From positions 6,953,540 to 7,017,539 of the forward strand of contig CM065170.1 of the NCBI GenBank assembly GCA_033026295.1: a stretch of 64,000 nucleotides of DNA, read 5' to 3'. The notes beneath the pieces are model-generated. The model ran no database searches. It was not told the origin of the DNA and saw only the letters and a list, made by a program, of their open reading frames with translations. The position numbers and the translations under genes were made by a program. Position 1 is the first letter of the stretch; the number at the start of each line of letters is the position of its first letter. Source of the stretch: Channa striata (taxonomy: Eukaryota; Chordata; Actinopteri; Anabantiformes; Channidae). This document shows, piece by piece, positions 11,976-26,000 of the stretch.

Positions 11976-14900
11976 GGCATGTAAAACTCTACATCGTGGG
12001 AAATAAGGAGAGCTAAGTGGTTTGTGCACACACACATACACACATGCATTACCACCCACCCACTCACACATTAACAAACACATCAAGCACTGGCCGTGTG
12101 TGGAACGTGTTCATTGTAACTTTAATCCACAGAAGTTAATTTCCTCTGTGCATTTCCCACTTTAAGTACAGTATGTTTTTCTCAAGGTTTCATGTCAGGG
12201 AAAAAAAACTATGGTAAAACAGAACAGAAACTCCTTTTTTGTCTGTGTGTTCAGGTGTAGTAGGCATAGATAGTTACAGCTAACAATAATTTTTGTTATT
12301 CATTTGATAAATTTGGGAAATTAATAATATAATTTCTTGGTCTTTAAAATGAAGCATATTGTAATAATGGAAATGCCAGTCATAATTCTTCAGAGCCCTA
12401 TGTAATATATTTAATGTAAAGTTATACAAAACAGGAACCATTTAAGGATGTACAACCAACAAATGCAACAGTCACTTTATAAAAGGAATCAAAATATAGA
12501 GTCACGTAAATAATATGAATATAAATATAAAAAATAATTGTTTATACATTTAGTCAGTGGCAGTTCATACAGTCTGGACTCTCACACACATTAGCAGATG
12601 CCAGAACATATGTCACGCTTAACGTTAAAGGCCTTCAGGGATAGAAGAATAACACAATGATTTGTTTCAGTCAGTGCCCAGAAACAAGATACACTGAGTG
12701 TATGTTCAATTGACAAAGCCCTCTAGATGCAATAGTAATTATAACAGGAGCAAAAGAGGGACTTTTTGCATAATGCAACAATTTCTTATTGCAGAAGTTT
12801 TGAGGACTTGTTAAAACCTTAACAAGATCACATTAGCATTAGTTTATCCAAAACTGTGCCTACAGATTTATCTCATCTCCATCCCTCCTTTACAGTCACT
12901 GGCCTATTGTTGATCAGTTATTTGGCCACCAGCTGACCAGCCAAATTCATGCAGCCATTTCAACCAGACACTTCTTCACTCATACCAAGTGGTTGGAAAT
13001 ATTTTTAAATCATTTCCTATAATTTCTTGAGGAAATTGTCGAAAATGACTCGACCACATTTTGCAAAATTGTACCTAAGACAAGGGACACCAAATCAACG
13101 ATTTGATTTTGATTTGATTGATTGTGTGTCTTTGTCGACCTAAAGGGGGCAGTAACAGGGTTTTCACTCTGCCGAAAGAAGAGCGACTCCCACACTTACC
13201 CCACCCTCAGATTAATGCCGTCTGTTACGGTATAGTTTGGGAGCTGCAGAGTTCGGCTTTGCTTTGTTCCACTGATTTCACGATGATTGTCGGCACAATG
13301 TGCTAAAGCTGCAGCTGTGCTGATCAGACTTTTGTTTTTCCTTTTCAGAAGCATGGCTGGCATGAAATGGGATTTGTGGGCAGAGAGTGAGGGCTGGTCA
13401 TGGGGAGGGCAGCCGGTGGAGCAGACGATGATGAGGTTGCCATCTTTGCCACATGGGAACCCTGTGGGGATACAGTTTAGATTAACTTTCCACTTAGTGA
13501 ACATTGTGTCACTTACAATATGGTAGTGCCTCTTGCTCCAGAAATCGACTTGACAGCTGCATCTCTTGAAAAGTGTTTGTCCCAGAAGTTGTTGGGGTTG
13601 TGGATGCGCATTTGCCTTTTCCTTCAGTTCAGCGGTTCCCTGGACAACATAGCTGTGACCCTCAACTCTGATCCCAAACCTAACATTGATTCTGAGCGGC
13701 CTTCTGCAAACCTAGACCTGTCCTCAACCCGGAAGACTGATGGTAGTTGCACCGTAACCCTTGACCTCTGTCGATCCCTCTCTCTGCCTCTGATTCTCCC
13801 TCGCTTCCTTCCCTTGAGTAAGAGATCACAGAGGAGCAGGGAGAACATTAAGCTTCCTCAATGAAGGCCAATCAATACCTGATCTGATTATGCCTCAGCA
13901 CATATGTTTCACTACAAACCCTAAAACCCAACAGCTAAAGAGCCTCATTGCTAATGTTAGCCAATAGCTATTCATTTCAAGCCCAGGCAGCTGCTTTCCA
14001 ACCTTTCTATCTTTAGTCATATTGAGTGAAGTGAAATGAGTAAGTGGAGTGTTTTCCATGCAGATTTGCGCGACTTGTTGGAAGGATGAAGGAGTAGGAG
14101 CAGAGGGAGGAGGAGGGGGAGAGACAAAGGATGTGGAGGGAAGGAGGTATCAGAAATGTGCAGCTATATTGATGCCAGTGTAAGCACATTTCTATTGAAA
14201 TCAATAGAGCTGCTCTCAGGCTCATTTCAGTCTCTAACAAGAGAATGCTACCTGGCTCACTAATGGTGCAGCCGTGGAGAACACACAGCCAGACGCTGCC
14301 GGAAAAAAGGGGGAAAGAATGTGGGTGTAAATTAATTTATTTGTATTTATGTCACATTGCAATGATATTACCCTTCGTGTGTTCTTAATTATTATTATTT
14401 TTAGAATTTAGGCTAAAAAGTCCATTTTGCAAAAATGATATAAAAGAAAGTTTTTAGCATCATAAAAAAAAACGTTTGGTTATTTAGATTTTTTAATTTT
14501 TCACGCCATCATCATGGAGGTGAGACTCTTACAATGGTGAATGTAGTAAAAACTACACCTTCTAGCATGTCAGACAACAAAGTCCAGTTTATGTTGTATT
14601 TCCACATTCACCGCAACTGCTTTCTACCATAACAATAGTCTGTATCAGAACTATCAACAGCCCAACCATTAAACCAGCTTTATGGCCTGTTTTCTTTTTT
14701 GGATCAGTTGTACCCAGATTCAGATTTGATACCAAAAAGGTTAAACTTCTTACGTCTTCTCCCTCTTTTGTCATTACCGGTGTGCAGTATAGAAAACCTT
14801 TAAGATAGTGTTTTTGCTGTACTAGATAAAATCCATATCATGGAGCGCCCTTATAGCCAAACTGTAACCTCAGCATCCTGGGTTATGCATGTCAAACCAC

Positions 14901-15610
14901 CTCTTTCTCTGGTGACTGGTAGAAATGCCCCCAAGAATCTCAAAAAGACAAATATATCTTTTTATCAAATATACCAGATTCAACTAATTAATGTTAATTG
15001 TATAAGGGCTAAAATAAAACCTTTGCTTGGTCCATGTGCAAGTGTGTTTATGCACAACCAACCAAAACCATGTAACTGTATCTGTATCAGTAGTGAAATA
15101 ATTTTTCCTTCTCTTGCGCTGATGGATGCTTGAATTGACATCTACATTTCATAGAAAAGGATGAAGCGTTGCATCCATGCACTGAATATCCAGTACATGC
15201 ACTCATGTGCTCAGACAACACACAGTGCATGTTTAGTGTGTGTAAACAGCTGTTGGAAATGCCACAGAGAGCTGATTGCCGCGGGGCCCTCTGGCATCCA
15301 AATGTCATGCTACATGAGGGGAAAAAGCTACAACACATCACCCAGCCACAGCCACAAAGCCCAGATGAACACACACCACTCCTGCCTGGCTATATGATAA
15401 TGCCACACTGAGCCGCAGACACATTCATCACCACTGTTGTCATTAGAAACAAGCCTCATTATACTCAGAGGCTGTGATTTATGATTAATATTTGTGAGGG
15501 GTGTGACGAATCATCAGGGCCCCCCCCCCATTCTATCGATTTCATGAAACAACAAAAACAGAAGTGATAGAAGGTGTGTGTGGGAGGGGGGGGTCTGTTG
15601 AGGATAGAAG

Positions 15611-15637
15611 GTGTGTGTGTGTGTGTGTGTGTGTGTG
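15611..15637. repeat. (GT)n microsatellite
   Basis: Thirteen units flanked by G-rich sequence. The preceding 45 bp contain a shorter partial copy of the same gaaggtgtgtg context (15572 and 15608). Confidence 0.93.
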
Positions 15638-18600
15638 GGGGGAGCTGCAGGGGCATTCCGGTCACGGCATGGGAAATGAGATGAAGGAGAAGAAAAGAGG
15701 GGTGTGGGCGCCACATTCAAGGTCCTTGTATTCCCTGGTGCTGTAAATTGTCTCTGGAACTTTTCTCAGTGGCTTCATTAGTAAGTGTGTCTTCAATATT
15801 TATGGCCGTGTTAATAAAACATCAATACGTGAGGTCTTTGTGGAGAGCTACATGGTGTAGGGGGCTGGAGGCTCTAGCTTTTTACTGATATTTGGATGAT
15901 GAAGCAAGGTTCAGGTGAGTCCCAGTGACTGAGAATGGGCAGCGCTTGTATTTTGGACAGGGCGCTTGGGTCACATGCCGAGTGAGTGCAAACCATATTC
16001 TCCGTTTTGATTTGATTATGATTATCACTTTGTGGGTTTGTATCATTGGTTTATGTGCGAAAGTGCTGAGTGAGTACACAAATGTTGGGGTTCAGCATCT
16101 AATGTTTTATTCATTCCAGTGGAAAGCAACAATAGGAGGAGTCCTCTGCAGTTTGTCCTATGGAACAACAACTGAATTCATGTTTCAGCTTTTATCGTCT
16201 AAGCTCAGGGTCACCACAGCGGACATGTTGACTCGACACAGGTTTTTACAGCGAATGCCCTTTCCACCCCAGTTTTACCGCTCTAAGGACCAGTCACATT
16301 GTCTTACAGACCCATCGTGCCTGGGGTTGGGCAGGTTGGGCAGTTTGGGGTTTCTAAGTCCATAAACTCTTCCACATGTGGCCATAGGACTCGTGTACAA
16401 ATCCCCACGCAGTAGTCAATAGGCAGCCACTCTATCAACTACAGAATTCATGATTTATTCAAATATGATTTAGTTTTTGATTAATCACATGTCAAAACCT
16501 GTTCTCAGATCCCAAGGTGATGTCTTTATTTCTATGTTTGTTTTGTGCCATAAGCAGACCAGACCAGAGCAGAGACTAGAGACGGTGCGTTTATAACCGT
16601 ACAGACATTTGCACCTGAAGCTGCCCAGTACAACCACAGAGGGACCTGCTGGCCACAGAGAAGCCCAACCCCTGTTTTAAGGGGATGAGAGAGGGACAAG
16701 CTCTGCTTTATCATTTGTCCCAATCAGATTTAATTATGGCACCTCAGAGATTGAACTGGCATTGAATTGAAAGTTTCTTACTTTTGGGCCTCCTCTTTCC
16801 AGCACTTCCTCAGCACAAGGAAAGCCGTGCACACACAGCAGCATCTCTTTCCTTGACCTGGCTCACGCCGGGCTTTTAGATTAGCCTGTACCTGTCTCAC
16901 AAATTGAAATCTGATCACAATCAAGAGAGAATTAAGATAAGGAGAATGTTTAGTAATTGTTAATGCAAAGGCCTGCGATTAGGTGCCATTATCCAGATAA
17001 CATATCCAGATGACGATTAGCGTTGCTTTCTAATGTTTTGCATATCTAAATTTCTGACCCTCACTCTGCGAAATGTCAAAATTAATCTGTGGCACTACCC
17101 ACTGTTCTCCCCGTCGTTCCTACTTAGTTTTCCTCACTTTAACTCTTATCTGTCCCTCGTGTATATTATTTGTTGCCCTGCATCATTCTCTACTTGCAGC
17201 CCGCCACCCCCATCTTCCTATTTTACCTTACTACTCTCTTTCCCCTCCCGCTGTCTTCTCTCTGCTTTCAGAGTATTCCCACAGCTACTCGCCTCTTTCC
17301 TCTTCTCTCTTCTCTCTTTTCCATCTCCTCTCATCTGGTGTGAATTTCTCTCTTAATCCTATCAGGATTCCTGGGCTCCAGCTTCACCCTCCCTCAACTC
17401 CACATGCACATCCGAGCACCAGTCCTCCTCTTCCTCCTTCGCTCTGCCTGGGATGGCGCAGCCTCTCCTCTCCAGGCTAAAAAAGGAGGTGGAGAGTTGG
17501 GAAAACCAGGGCCAAAAATGGGCCCAGCCTGCTTGGCTGGAACATAGCTGTAAAGAACAGAGTCATCTCTCCCGCTTTATCTTTCTTTCTCTGCACATCT
17601 GGTGCGTGGGGGGACTGGGCCATGTTGTGCTGTTGTTTTGTCCTTGGCTCAGCACGGTTGCCGGATTTTGGCCTGGCAAGGCTGCAATAGGTTTGCACTG
17701 GAAATGTGAATATGCCCAATGCTGTACAAATGAGCTGGGCAAATGAGCTGGGCTCCTCTTGTCTAGTAAGCAATGGTTATTAAGCCAATAGAGTAATTAT
17801 TAGCTTCAGTATTAGCGTGGGCCCAGTGCGTTTTTGGCTGTTTCTGTCCATTGTGTTCTTCGGTGGCTGACTCGGCAGTAGCAGGTGGAGTGTCGCACTC
17901 CGTGCATTATGTAACTCCACCCCAATTTAGATCAGACTTCAAATAAATTAAAATCAAGTTGCTGGTTGGCTTCTTTCCCCACGGATATAAATAGCATTTT
18001 CAAATCTTATCTAGAAAATGCGCTGTAGAGGGGAGATGCTTTGAAAAGCAGCCCGACGATTAGGATCCCATTGTTCCGCTCCACACCCCCTCCATTCTCC
18101 CGGCTGCTTACAGTAAGCCTGAGGATCTGTGTGTACGTGACTGAGTGTGTAGCCCTGCACATGTGTACGCATTCATTCGCACCACAGTGTGATTGAGATA
18201 GTGGCTAATGGTAAAATGGCATGTGCGTGGCGTCGTGGGTTTGAGAGTTTGAGTAATTGGTGCGTGCGCGTGTGTGTTGCTGCTGGGTGTGTCTTTGATG
18301 GATGCTGTGCTTCTGCAGCTTACCCACTGCTTTTCTTAGAATTAACAAGGTTGCTAAGATACAGTGGGTTTATAGATTAGGTTATCTGCTGTTATTGCTG
18401 TTACTATATTTTACCAAGCATCATCCCTTATTAATTTGGAAATTTATCATGCCATGGAATGAAGATGCTGGTATTTGTGCACCACTACTTCTGTGCTATC
18501 CTCTGCTTTTCTGTCTGTTTGAGGGTCATAGTGCTGGATCCCCCTTAGTCAGATGTCTACCCCACCCAATTACTATCTGGAGGCGGATCCATACCTCCAT

Positions 18601-19354
18601 TCGTCAGTAAGCCCATTTAATCCGAGGCCTTGGGCCCAGCGTTTCCATTTGACACAGAACAAAGTAAAATAGGAAGAAGGATGCAGTGATGTTGCTGTGG
18701 TTGGCTTTTATTGGTATGTAGAGGTGTCGTCCCTCCCACCAGCAGATGTCAGCCCAATCCAGTGTTTGACCTCCATAGTAGAACCTCCAAGGCCAGACGG
18801 ACCTTGGCACCGCTGTTAGCTGATACAGAACAGGAAAGAATAGAGATGCCAAATGGGCTGCTTAGGTGACGACAGCAGAGCGGTGCGATCCCTCTTCCAG
18901 TCCTTGTGTGTGTATACACGTGTCCGTTTTTGGAGAACGAGCACTGCAGTCGAGATGATCTAAAAACATGTTGAAATGCGAAGCTGTCAACTTTTAGAAA
19001 ATACACATTGATTACTTTGCTACAGCTTCACATAAGCTAATATACACAATGCTCACAACGTCTAGATTTCTGTGTTTTTCTTTTAGGAGCAGCAGGGTGC
19101 AGTGCCATAATGACAGATAAGCAGGGCCATAATTGGACTGGAGGCAGACTTTGGCCCGAACAGTTGTAGCCGGTCTGTCTTGCTGTGAATTTTTTAGCCA
19201 TTTGTGTCAAATTGCTGATCTGTGGCAAGAGGAACACCGCTATGTGTGTGTACGGAGTATACTCTACGTGTGTTAATTTACCAGGCGAGTCTATATGACA
19301 CAGGGTTTTTCGTTGTGTAACATTTTTCTAAATACAGTATGAGTGTAAATACAC

Positions 19355-19357
<3 letters not shown>

Positions 19358-19386
<29 letters not shown>
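19358..19386. repeat. (GT)n microsatellite
   Basis: About 14 GT units followed by gagaga. Confidence 0.95.
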
Positions 19387-19393
<7 letters not shown>

Positions 19394-21341
19394 CCTGCTA
19401 TAAGGGAAGACCCCATTAGCGTTGGAACCTAAGAAGATAATGAGTGATGACTGCTTTATGTCCTGGAAATGATTGAGTGGAACGTAGTAACAGTTTATGA
19501 AACCCTCAGCTAGTGGCCAGCAGACTGACGGCACATGCAGGGGCCGTCCAGCTCTGGTACACGCAGGCTGCGTGTTACCGTAGACCTGTTTTAACGATGG
19601 ACTACATGCTCACTGATGGCCTGTCCTACACACTGTACCTGTGGCCCAATGTTAGATTATATATTCCAGCACAACATAGTTACAATGGAATCATAAAACT
19701 ATTGATTCTTGTCTCTTAAAGTACTTGAATTTTACTCAAAGGACTGAGTGGGTTTGGTTGCAGTGCAGAATGTTTCACCTTCAATGACAAGACGATTTAT
19801 GCTTGAAAATTAATTGAGGGCACTCACCACAAAACCATTTAACTTTTTTTTTTGGATCTTATCTCTTAAAGGACTCCAAATGGCCTCAGTTATCTGTGTC
19901 ACATTTGGCTAATTTGCAGACATGGCTGGTGTTTTATACACTTTATTATCTCCAGAAAAGCCAGGAGAGGGAAACAGAGCTTCAAAATTACACACACTCA
20001 ACGTGTCTTGAGCTTTTCGTTTGTGCCCTTGTATCTCCTTCTGTTCGGTTTTGTTTTTTCATTCCTTTTTCTATATTGACATTTTCCCTCCCTGATCAGT
20101 TGGCTTCACTTTGGTCTCTTGATCTCTTTTTTTCTTTGGTCTTCCCCTGTGTCCTTATCTCCCCTGCTGTTCTATTGCTTAGTGCTTAACCCTTGAAGAG
20201 TGTGTTTGTGTGTGTGTGTGTGTTTGTGGGTAAGTGGTGGTCCCCTCTGTAATGCTTGTGAAGCACAGGCCTCCTGCTCCCCTCCAACTCTACCCAGACT
20301 TCTGCACTCACACTCGCTCGCAGGTGGAGGCAAACATGAAGCGAAGAGTCGATACAGAAATGGATGCCAGAGAATAGATATTTATTTGAAAAATTATCAC
20401 AGCTATGTCTACAGTGAGGTATAAGACAACTGTTCTTAGTTATTTGGTTTACTAAGCCATTGTTAGATTATTATGATTTTATGGAAAGCCATCTTGAGGC
20501 ATTGCTTTCATGTCGTCCATTATTCAGTAAATATGGCTTTTCTGAGAGAGCAAAAATTGTTTACTTTTGACCTTGAAGCACTATTTTAACAAAGAAATCT
20601 TAACTTATAAGCTTTTATTAGATCTTTTATTAATATTTAGCCCATACAAATACAAGCTGACGGAGACATGCAGGAAATACACTCCCTAGAAAATAATATA
20701 GCATATTGACAAGAGAGTGCATGTAATAATCAGATGCACTGGCTTGAACTGAAATTGCATTTACAATTTCTAAACTTCTAATGGCTATAGAACAGAAAGA
20801 CTGGCTGCATAGTATATCAGCCATTCTCCGCTCAGACCTCAGCGGTTTCCTAGTGGTTTCCCAGTCTTGTAGATGCACTGACCTTTAGCTTGCTTTGTGT
20901 GTACCGTGGGGTAGGGGTCCCCACATTGCAGCGACAGTGTTGTTGTGGATCAGGTTTGAAAAAGGTGCATGGGTGGAGCTTCGAAGGTGGAAGGAAGCAC
21001 CGTCACAGTTTTTTTGCGCACCTTTTCCCCTGCTCCTGTCACTCTTCCTCCTCTGTCCTTCCTTGCTCCTCTCCCTTTTCTTCCTGTGTCTTCAGCTCCT
21101 ACACAGGATCCCATTAATATTCCTTTGAAGCCTGTTTTAGCTGCAGCCAGATCTCCTTCTCCCTCTTTGCCCCGATCACTCCTTCTCCCCCAGGTTTTGT
21201 TCTCCCCTTTTTTCTCCCCCTTGCTTCTATTATTCTTTTCCCTGCCATTGTTTTCTGGAAGGAGTCACTTTCCCATCATTTCTACAAACTGGTGCAATAG
21301 GGAGGGGCAGTTTTATTACCTTCAGTCAGGACTTCCCCTCG

Positions 21342-21343
<2 letters not shown>

Positions 21344-21370
<27 letters not shown>
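21344..21370. repeat. (CA)n microsatellite
   Basis: About 13 CA units; first of three opposed CA/GT runs within 270 bp. Confidence 0.95.
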
Positions 21371-21372
<2 letters not shown>

Positions 21373-21501
21373 GAGGTGGTGGGTACCGATCCCTTTGACA
21401 GAGCGTGTTGATTGGCTCAGAATGGTTGCTGCCTCTTGTAGGAGAGTGGAACGGCTATTTTTAGATCAAGGGGTAGCTGGGAGAGAAAGACTGAGGGGGG
21501 C

Positions 21502-21521
21502 TGTGTGTGTGTGTGTGTGTG
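21502..21521. repeat. (GT)n microsatellite
   Basis: Ten units, followed by GA-rich sequence. Confidence 0.93.
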
Positions 21522-21570
21522 GGAGAGGGCGAGAGAGAGTGTGTGTGTTTGTAAGGAATACTGCAGTGTT

Positions 21571-21614
21571 GAAGGAAGTTCCCTTCCTTCACACACACAC
21601 ACACACACACACAC
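21571..21614. repeat. hairpin (gaaggaa/ttccttc) plus (AC)n
   Basis: A perfect 7-bp inverted repeat with a 6-base loop (21571-21577 and 21584-21590) is followed at once by (AC)12 at 21591-21614. A GT run lies on the other side near 21541. Confidence 0.85.
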
Positions 21615-22954
21615 TTATGCAGCAGTGCTCTTATAAAGGCAGCATGGTGGATATTCCATGTGCTTGCTTCCCTTTTCTCTCCTCCCCGAACATTTTTTCT
21701 CTCTCTAGATCTCACCCCTTCACCCCCACCCCTGCAGTCTTTCCGTCTCTCTTGTTTCCCCCTCTCTTTCTCTCTTTCTGAGCTGGCTTGGTGTGCAAAT
21801 GTCAGCACTCTTCCATTCATTTGCCAGAGCCCAGAGCAACGTCCTGCACCCTCTGTTTACCTCTGTCTCCACAGCGCTGCTCCCTCCTCTTTCTGTCTTC
21901 ACAAAAATTCTTCCTTCCCTCCAGCCTAAACCCTTTTCATTCCTTCTTCTCCACCTTAAATCTCTTATTCTCCACACGCCTATCCATGCTGTCCCCTTTC
22001 CATCTCTGTTACATTTCCTTTCCCTTTGCAAACCCACTTCCATTTTTTACACCATTCTTGCTTCACCCATCCACTCACCCTATCCCTCCACCCCTCCTTT
22101 CGTTCATGGATCATGGCACTTCACTAGAGTAACATCATGACATTTCCAGGCTCGTCTACAACTAGCACATGTAGTTTTTTGGATTAAATCCACTGCACCA
22201 CCACCACCATCATCATCACCCGCCCTCCGGTGCTTTGTTTTGCATCTATTTTAAGACATGAGTGTGTCCGTTCATGTTTGGCCTCGCTTTATTCCCTCCA
22301 TTTTCCTCTCCCCATGTCTTCGTCTTTCTCCCTGTCTCACTGTATCTGTCACTCTATCCCTCTGTGATCACGACGATGACTCATGTGGCTCGCACCTGCT
22401 CTGCAGTCGAGATGTGAGACGTGGTTTTCATAAGGCGAGGTTGAAGATGATGAAGGTGTGGCTTCACATAGGCTCAGTGTGATCAAACAGTGTGCAGGGC
22501 GAAGGTGGTGGGATGAGATAGAAATGTTCCGTTTATTCCGCGGTGTTGATATTTCATTTGGAGCATAGCTGGCATTGAAAACATAATGCAGACTCCGTAT
22601 CTGCTACACCAGCCATCATTTTTACAAACAGGCACACACCTGCCGTCTAACAGTCGAAACTGACAAGGGGAACTGGAACAAATGAGCATCCTATTCTCTC
22701 TAATTTAGACAAGTGCTTTAGCCTTATGAGTCCATCAGGATGGTTGATTTTCCCACATTGAGTAATCGCAGGTGGCTAACCGTGACATGGTTTAGAAAAA
22801 TAGCTGCTTATGAATGTGAGAATATTTGGGAATGATGCCATTTCCACTGTTGAAAAATGTTTGTGGGGTAACAGAATCCTACAGTGTTATTTGAGATTTC
22901 TCATGATTTCGTTCGCTGACTTCATCTCCTTCTGTCTTTTCTCCATCCATCCAG

Positions 22955-23033
22955 TGAGCGACAGCTGTTTTCGAAACCTTGCAGAGGACCGCAGTGGTGT
23001 CAACCTCAAAGATCTCGTCCATGATCCTTCCCT
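22955..23033 (+). CDS. gphn: gephyrin exon 2 (G domain, N-terminal part)
   Basis: The 79-nt exon is preceded by a pyrimidine-rich tract ending in CAG and followed by the donor gtgagt. The first two bases (TG) complete a split valine codon. The peptide then reads SDSCFRNLAEDRSG followed by VNLKDLVHDPS and a split leucine (CT plus G from the next exon). This matches vertebrate gephyrin residues 22-48, with conservative changes from human (I to V and Q to H). It belongs to the MogA/MoaB-like fold that binds molybdopterin. The preceding exon must end in phase 1, and I do not see it in the window. The phase-2 end fits the exon at 30328 exactly. Confidence 0.97.
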
Positions 23034-26000
23034 GTGAGTATTAACTGTTCAGATCATCTGATCTACAGATGGAAAATAAAAACTTTAAGTAATGTTTTAT
23101 TTCCATTTCCACACGTGTGTTACCCAAACTAAAGTCCTTTCACTTACCTTAAACCTATTGCACAAAAAAGATGCACAAGCTCTGCATCTGTGCGTCTCTC
23201 TGTGGAAGCTGTCTTCTTTTTGTGCAAGAGTGTAACTAAGAAACTAAAAATATCTCTTCAACACAACGTGTCGGGGCTCAGTGTCACCCTATAAAGAGAA
23301 TTTCCCAGCATGCATGGCAACAACAAAAGAACTGCAGCACTCTTCTGTTAAAGGATGGCTGTTGGTGGCTTGAAGGAGTCATTATTTGTTCAAAGAATCT
23401 GACGGAGGTGAAATCAACAATTGTTTCCATTAACAGGCATGTGATCAGTGACAAAAGAGCATGGAAAACACATGAAAACAATAATCTCCATGACAATTAA
23501 ATGTTAAGTGTGCGTCCCAACAGATGCATTAAAGTGTTGTTTCTGCATTTATTTTGAGTAGCTTCAGAAGTGGTGTGTTACGATTCCTCAGAGATGAGGT
23601 GATTTGTGGTTTTCATCAAAAAAAAAAAACTGAAGTATGAAGGGAATACTCATTAGAAATAATTATTTTGCAAAAGGAAGACTAAAGCTGACTAAAAGGA
23701 GACTGTAAAAAGGTACATGTATGTAGACACCTGGACATTTACATTTAGACTTTTATTCAAAACAATATACAAATGAGGTAATAGGCAAGCAAAAATTTCA
23801 AGGAAAAAAACATTAAAGCAAAGTGCTATGATGTTTTGGTTTAATGATGCACGTGCAAGAAAGAACTGATAAGATTTTTTTTTTTTTTTTTTTAAGATTT
23901 ATATGCATAGTAAGTTGCATTTTTTTTTAAATATTGGGAGTGAGGCTGCTGAGTTTGAAGAGTTTTACTCGGAATCTTTAGTGTGGCGACGGGACCGACT
24001 GATAATGTGCGTTTGCAGAGCGCAGTGGGCGGGAGGGAGTGTAGACCTGAATGAGGGAGTTCAGCTAAACAGGTGCTGTTGAGTTCATCTCTCTGTAGGT
24101 ATTGTGCAAGCTGGTAGTCCCGTCAGCAGGGCACTGCATTAGTCAAGACAAGACATTACGTCTCTGTGATTAAACAGCCTATCCCAAAACCATGGTTCTT
24201 AATTTCCTGCTATTATAACCTCCAGGTGTGCGGGGAGATTTTTCGATAAGATCATGGAACCTGGTTGCAGCAATTTGTGCCAGTTTAGCTTCAAAGCCTC
24301 CATGTCAGAGACGTTCAATAACATGTTCTAAACAACGCAAGAGAAAGATTATAATGAAATGGCTGTGGTTTTAAAGTTGTGGCTTATTGGTGTATCATAC
24401 ATCAGACACACTCAGTCACTGGGCCACTCTTCATATGGACACTGAGCCCGCTAGCCCGCCCGCTTGTCACAGTATCACCCCCATCAGCATCACTGCGTGC
24501 ACACCAGTCCACCATTGTGGGACTGGGCTGATCCACACTTGTCATGTCCTTTACAGTGTGTTTATTTTGAGGCTGAGATGTGTCAAGTCTGAGTGTGACA
24601 GAGCGAGTGTGAGGAGGCTTGTGCAACGTTATGGGCGTTCTGCCAGTCATCAGGCATCATCACATGCTTCTTTGAACGGTGGAGTGCACAGGGGGACATT
24701 TGGAGTTAATTTGTACTGTTCTGTTTATGTATCCATTCATGCACATATGAGCATAGTTAAATTCATGTACTAATATACACGGACTGTGAAAGAAGTTACA
24801 AGGTTGGGGGCTTTATTCACATCGTTTGAGCGTGCTGAAATTGTCTCGTTTGCACTGTGAGCTGCTTTGTAGTTACAGACAGTTAAGTTCTTTGTAGGGC
24901 TTTTATATTACCAAGACATGAACAAAGGTATAAACAGTTTTGTCTGGAAAGGATGCCATACTGCAGATGTTTAAATATTAACCCGGTCACTCTGCAACCG
25001 TCATTTTTTAATCTACTCTTCAGCCAAAACAGACCAGCATTATTTTCAGTAGATGTGGATGTTGAATATGATCTGAATATCTGAAGTGTATCAATAAAAT
25101 GCTGTGATATATCGCCCATCTCCACCTTCAATTAGATTTCTGAATTTAAAATCCACTCCATCAAAACTGAATTTATACAGTATAACTACAAACATTTGAA
25201 GTTTTTTGCATGAGATGCGGCTCCTGTCCGTGGAGTAAAATCACCTCGTCTGGGAAAGGAAGAAATGGTTTTGTTATTAACAGCTGTGGCCATCTTATAG
25301 CAGTTTGATTGGCGAGTTTGTTGTTGTAAGGCTTGTTGTCTGTGTTTTCCATGTTGTTGAGCTCCAGGAAATGAATGTCCACTGACTGCTATTGTGTACA
25401 GTGTACTGGTACGCTTGAGCTTTGACTGAACAGAGTGCTGTTAAATGGTTAAATTGGACATTGTGTCATGAAGTCGGTGTCAGTGTCCCTGTCTGCTGCG
25501 CTGTCCGTGGTATCTGAAGCACACGTGCTCTGCTTGACCTGCCTGAAATTCTCCATGCCATGTTAATCCATGGCACACCGCAAGTCAGCGGCTCCATCAG
25601 GTTGACCAGCCGGAACGCTGTGTCCTCAATGTGCCACTGCTGCTGTGACAGAGGCACATATGCAGAGACAGAGAGAGGGAGCAGGGGAAGGAGGAGGGAG
25701 GAAGTGTGGAGCCACAGCAGGACACACAGCATAAACTATAATCACAACATCTCCCAGGCATGCAATCAGTCAGGGTGCCCCCGGTTTGGCATTCAGGACC
25801 TTCCAGAGGTGTGCAGGTGGAGAGAAAAATGATTTGTGGAAAAAATGAAAAACAGAGAGTGTAACAGAGGAGCATCAAACAAATGATACCCAGACTCAAG
25901 GACACACAGATGAGGCAGAGGTGGATGGCTGTGGACAGGAGATTGTTCTTCTCTGTGTGTGCATCCTTACTTGTTTTTAGTGTGAGCAGGTTCCTTTGTT

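Larger units (their letters stand above)
1..22954 (+). other. non-coding region 5' of the first visible exon, probably gphn intron 1
   Basis: The exon at 22955 starts inside a valine codon, so a coding exon must lie upstream. I searched by eye for the N-terminal gephyrin peptide preceding the motif VSDSCF and did not find it, so this stretch is most simply intron 1. It holds microsatellites, polypyrimidine tracts (17100-17450, 21000-22130) and AT-rich stretches with homeodomain-like ATTA/TAAT motifs (for example 10195-10380 and 16880-17045) that could be conserved non-coding elements. It also has a ZNF143-like motif at 3334. No open frame in it resembles a known protein. The intron reading is an inference; it could include upstream intergenic DNA if a different first exon is used. 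Confidence 0.7.

Noticed and set aside
11360..12067. 235-residue open frame on the - strand
   Set aside because: Kept open by the (CA)n repeat, which has no stops in that frame; the remainder resembles nothing and has no exon structure.
20969..21781. 270-residue open frame on the + strand, the longest in the window
   Set aside because: It runs through polypyrimidine and CA/GT repeats; the peptide is low-complexity Ser/Pro/Leu/Phe with His-Thr runs and has no recognisable domain.
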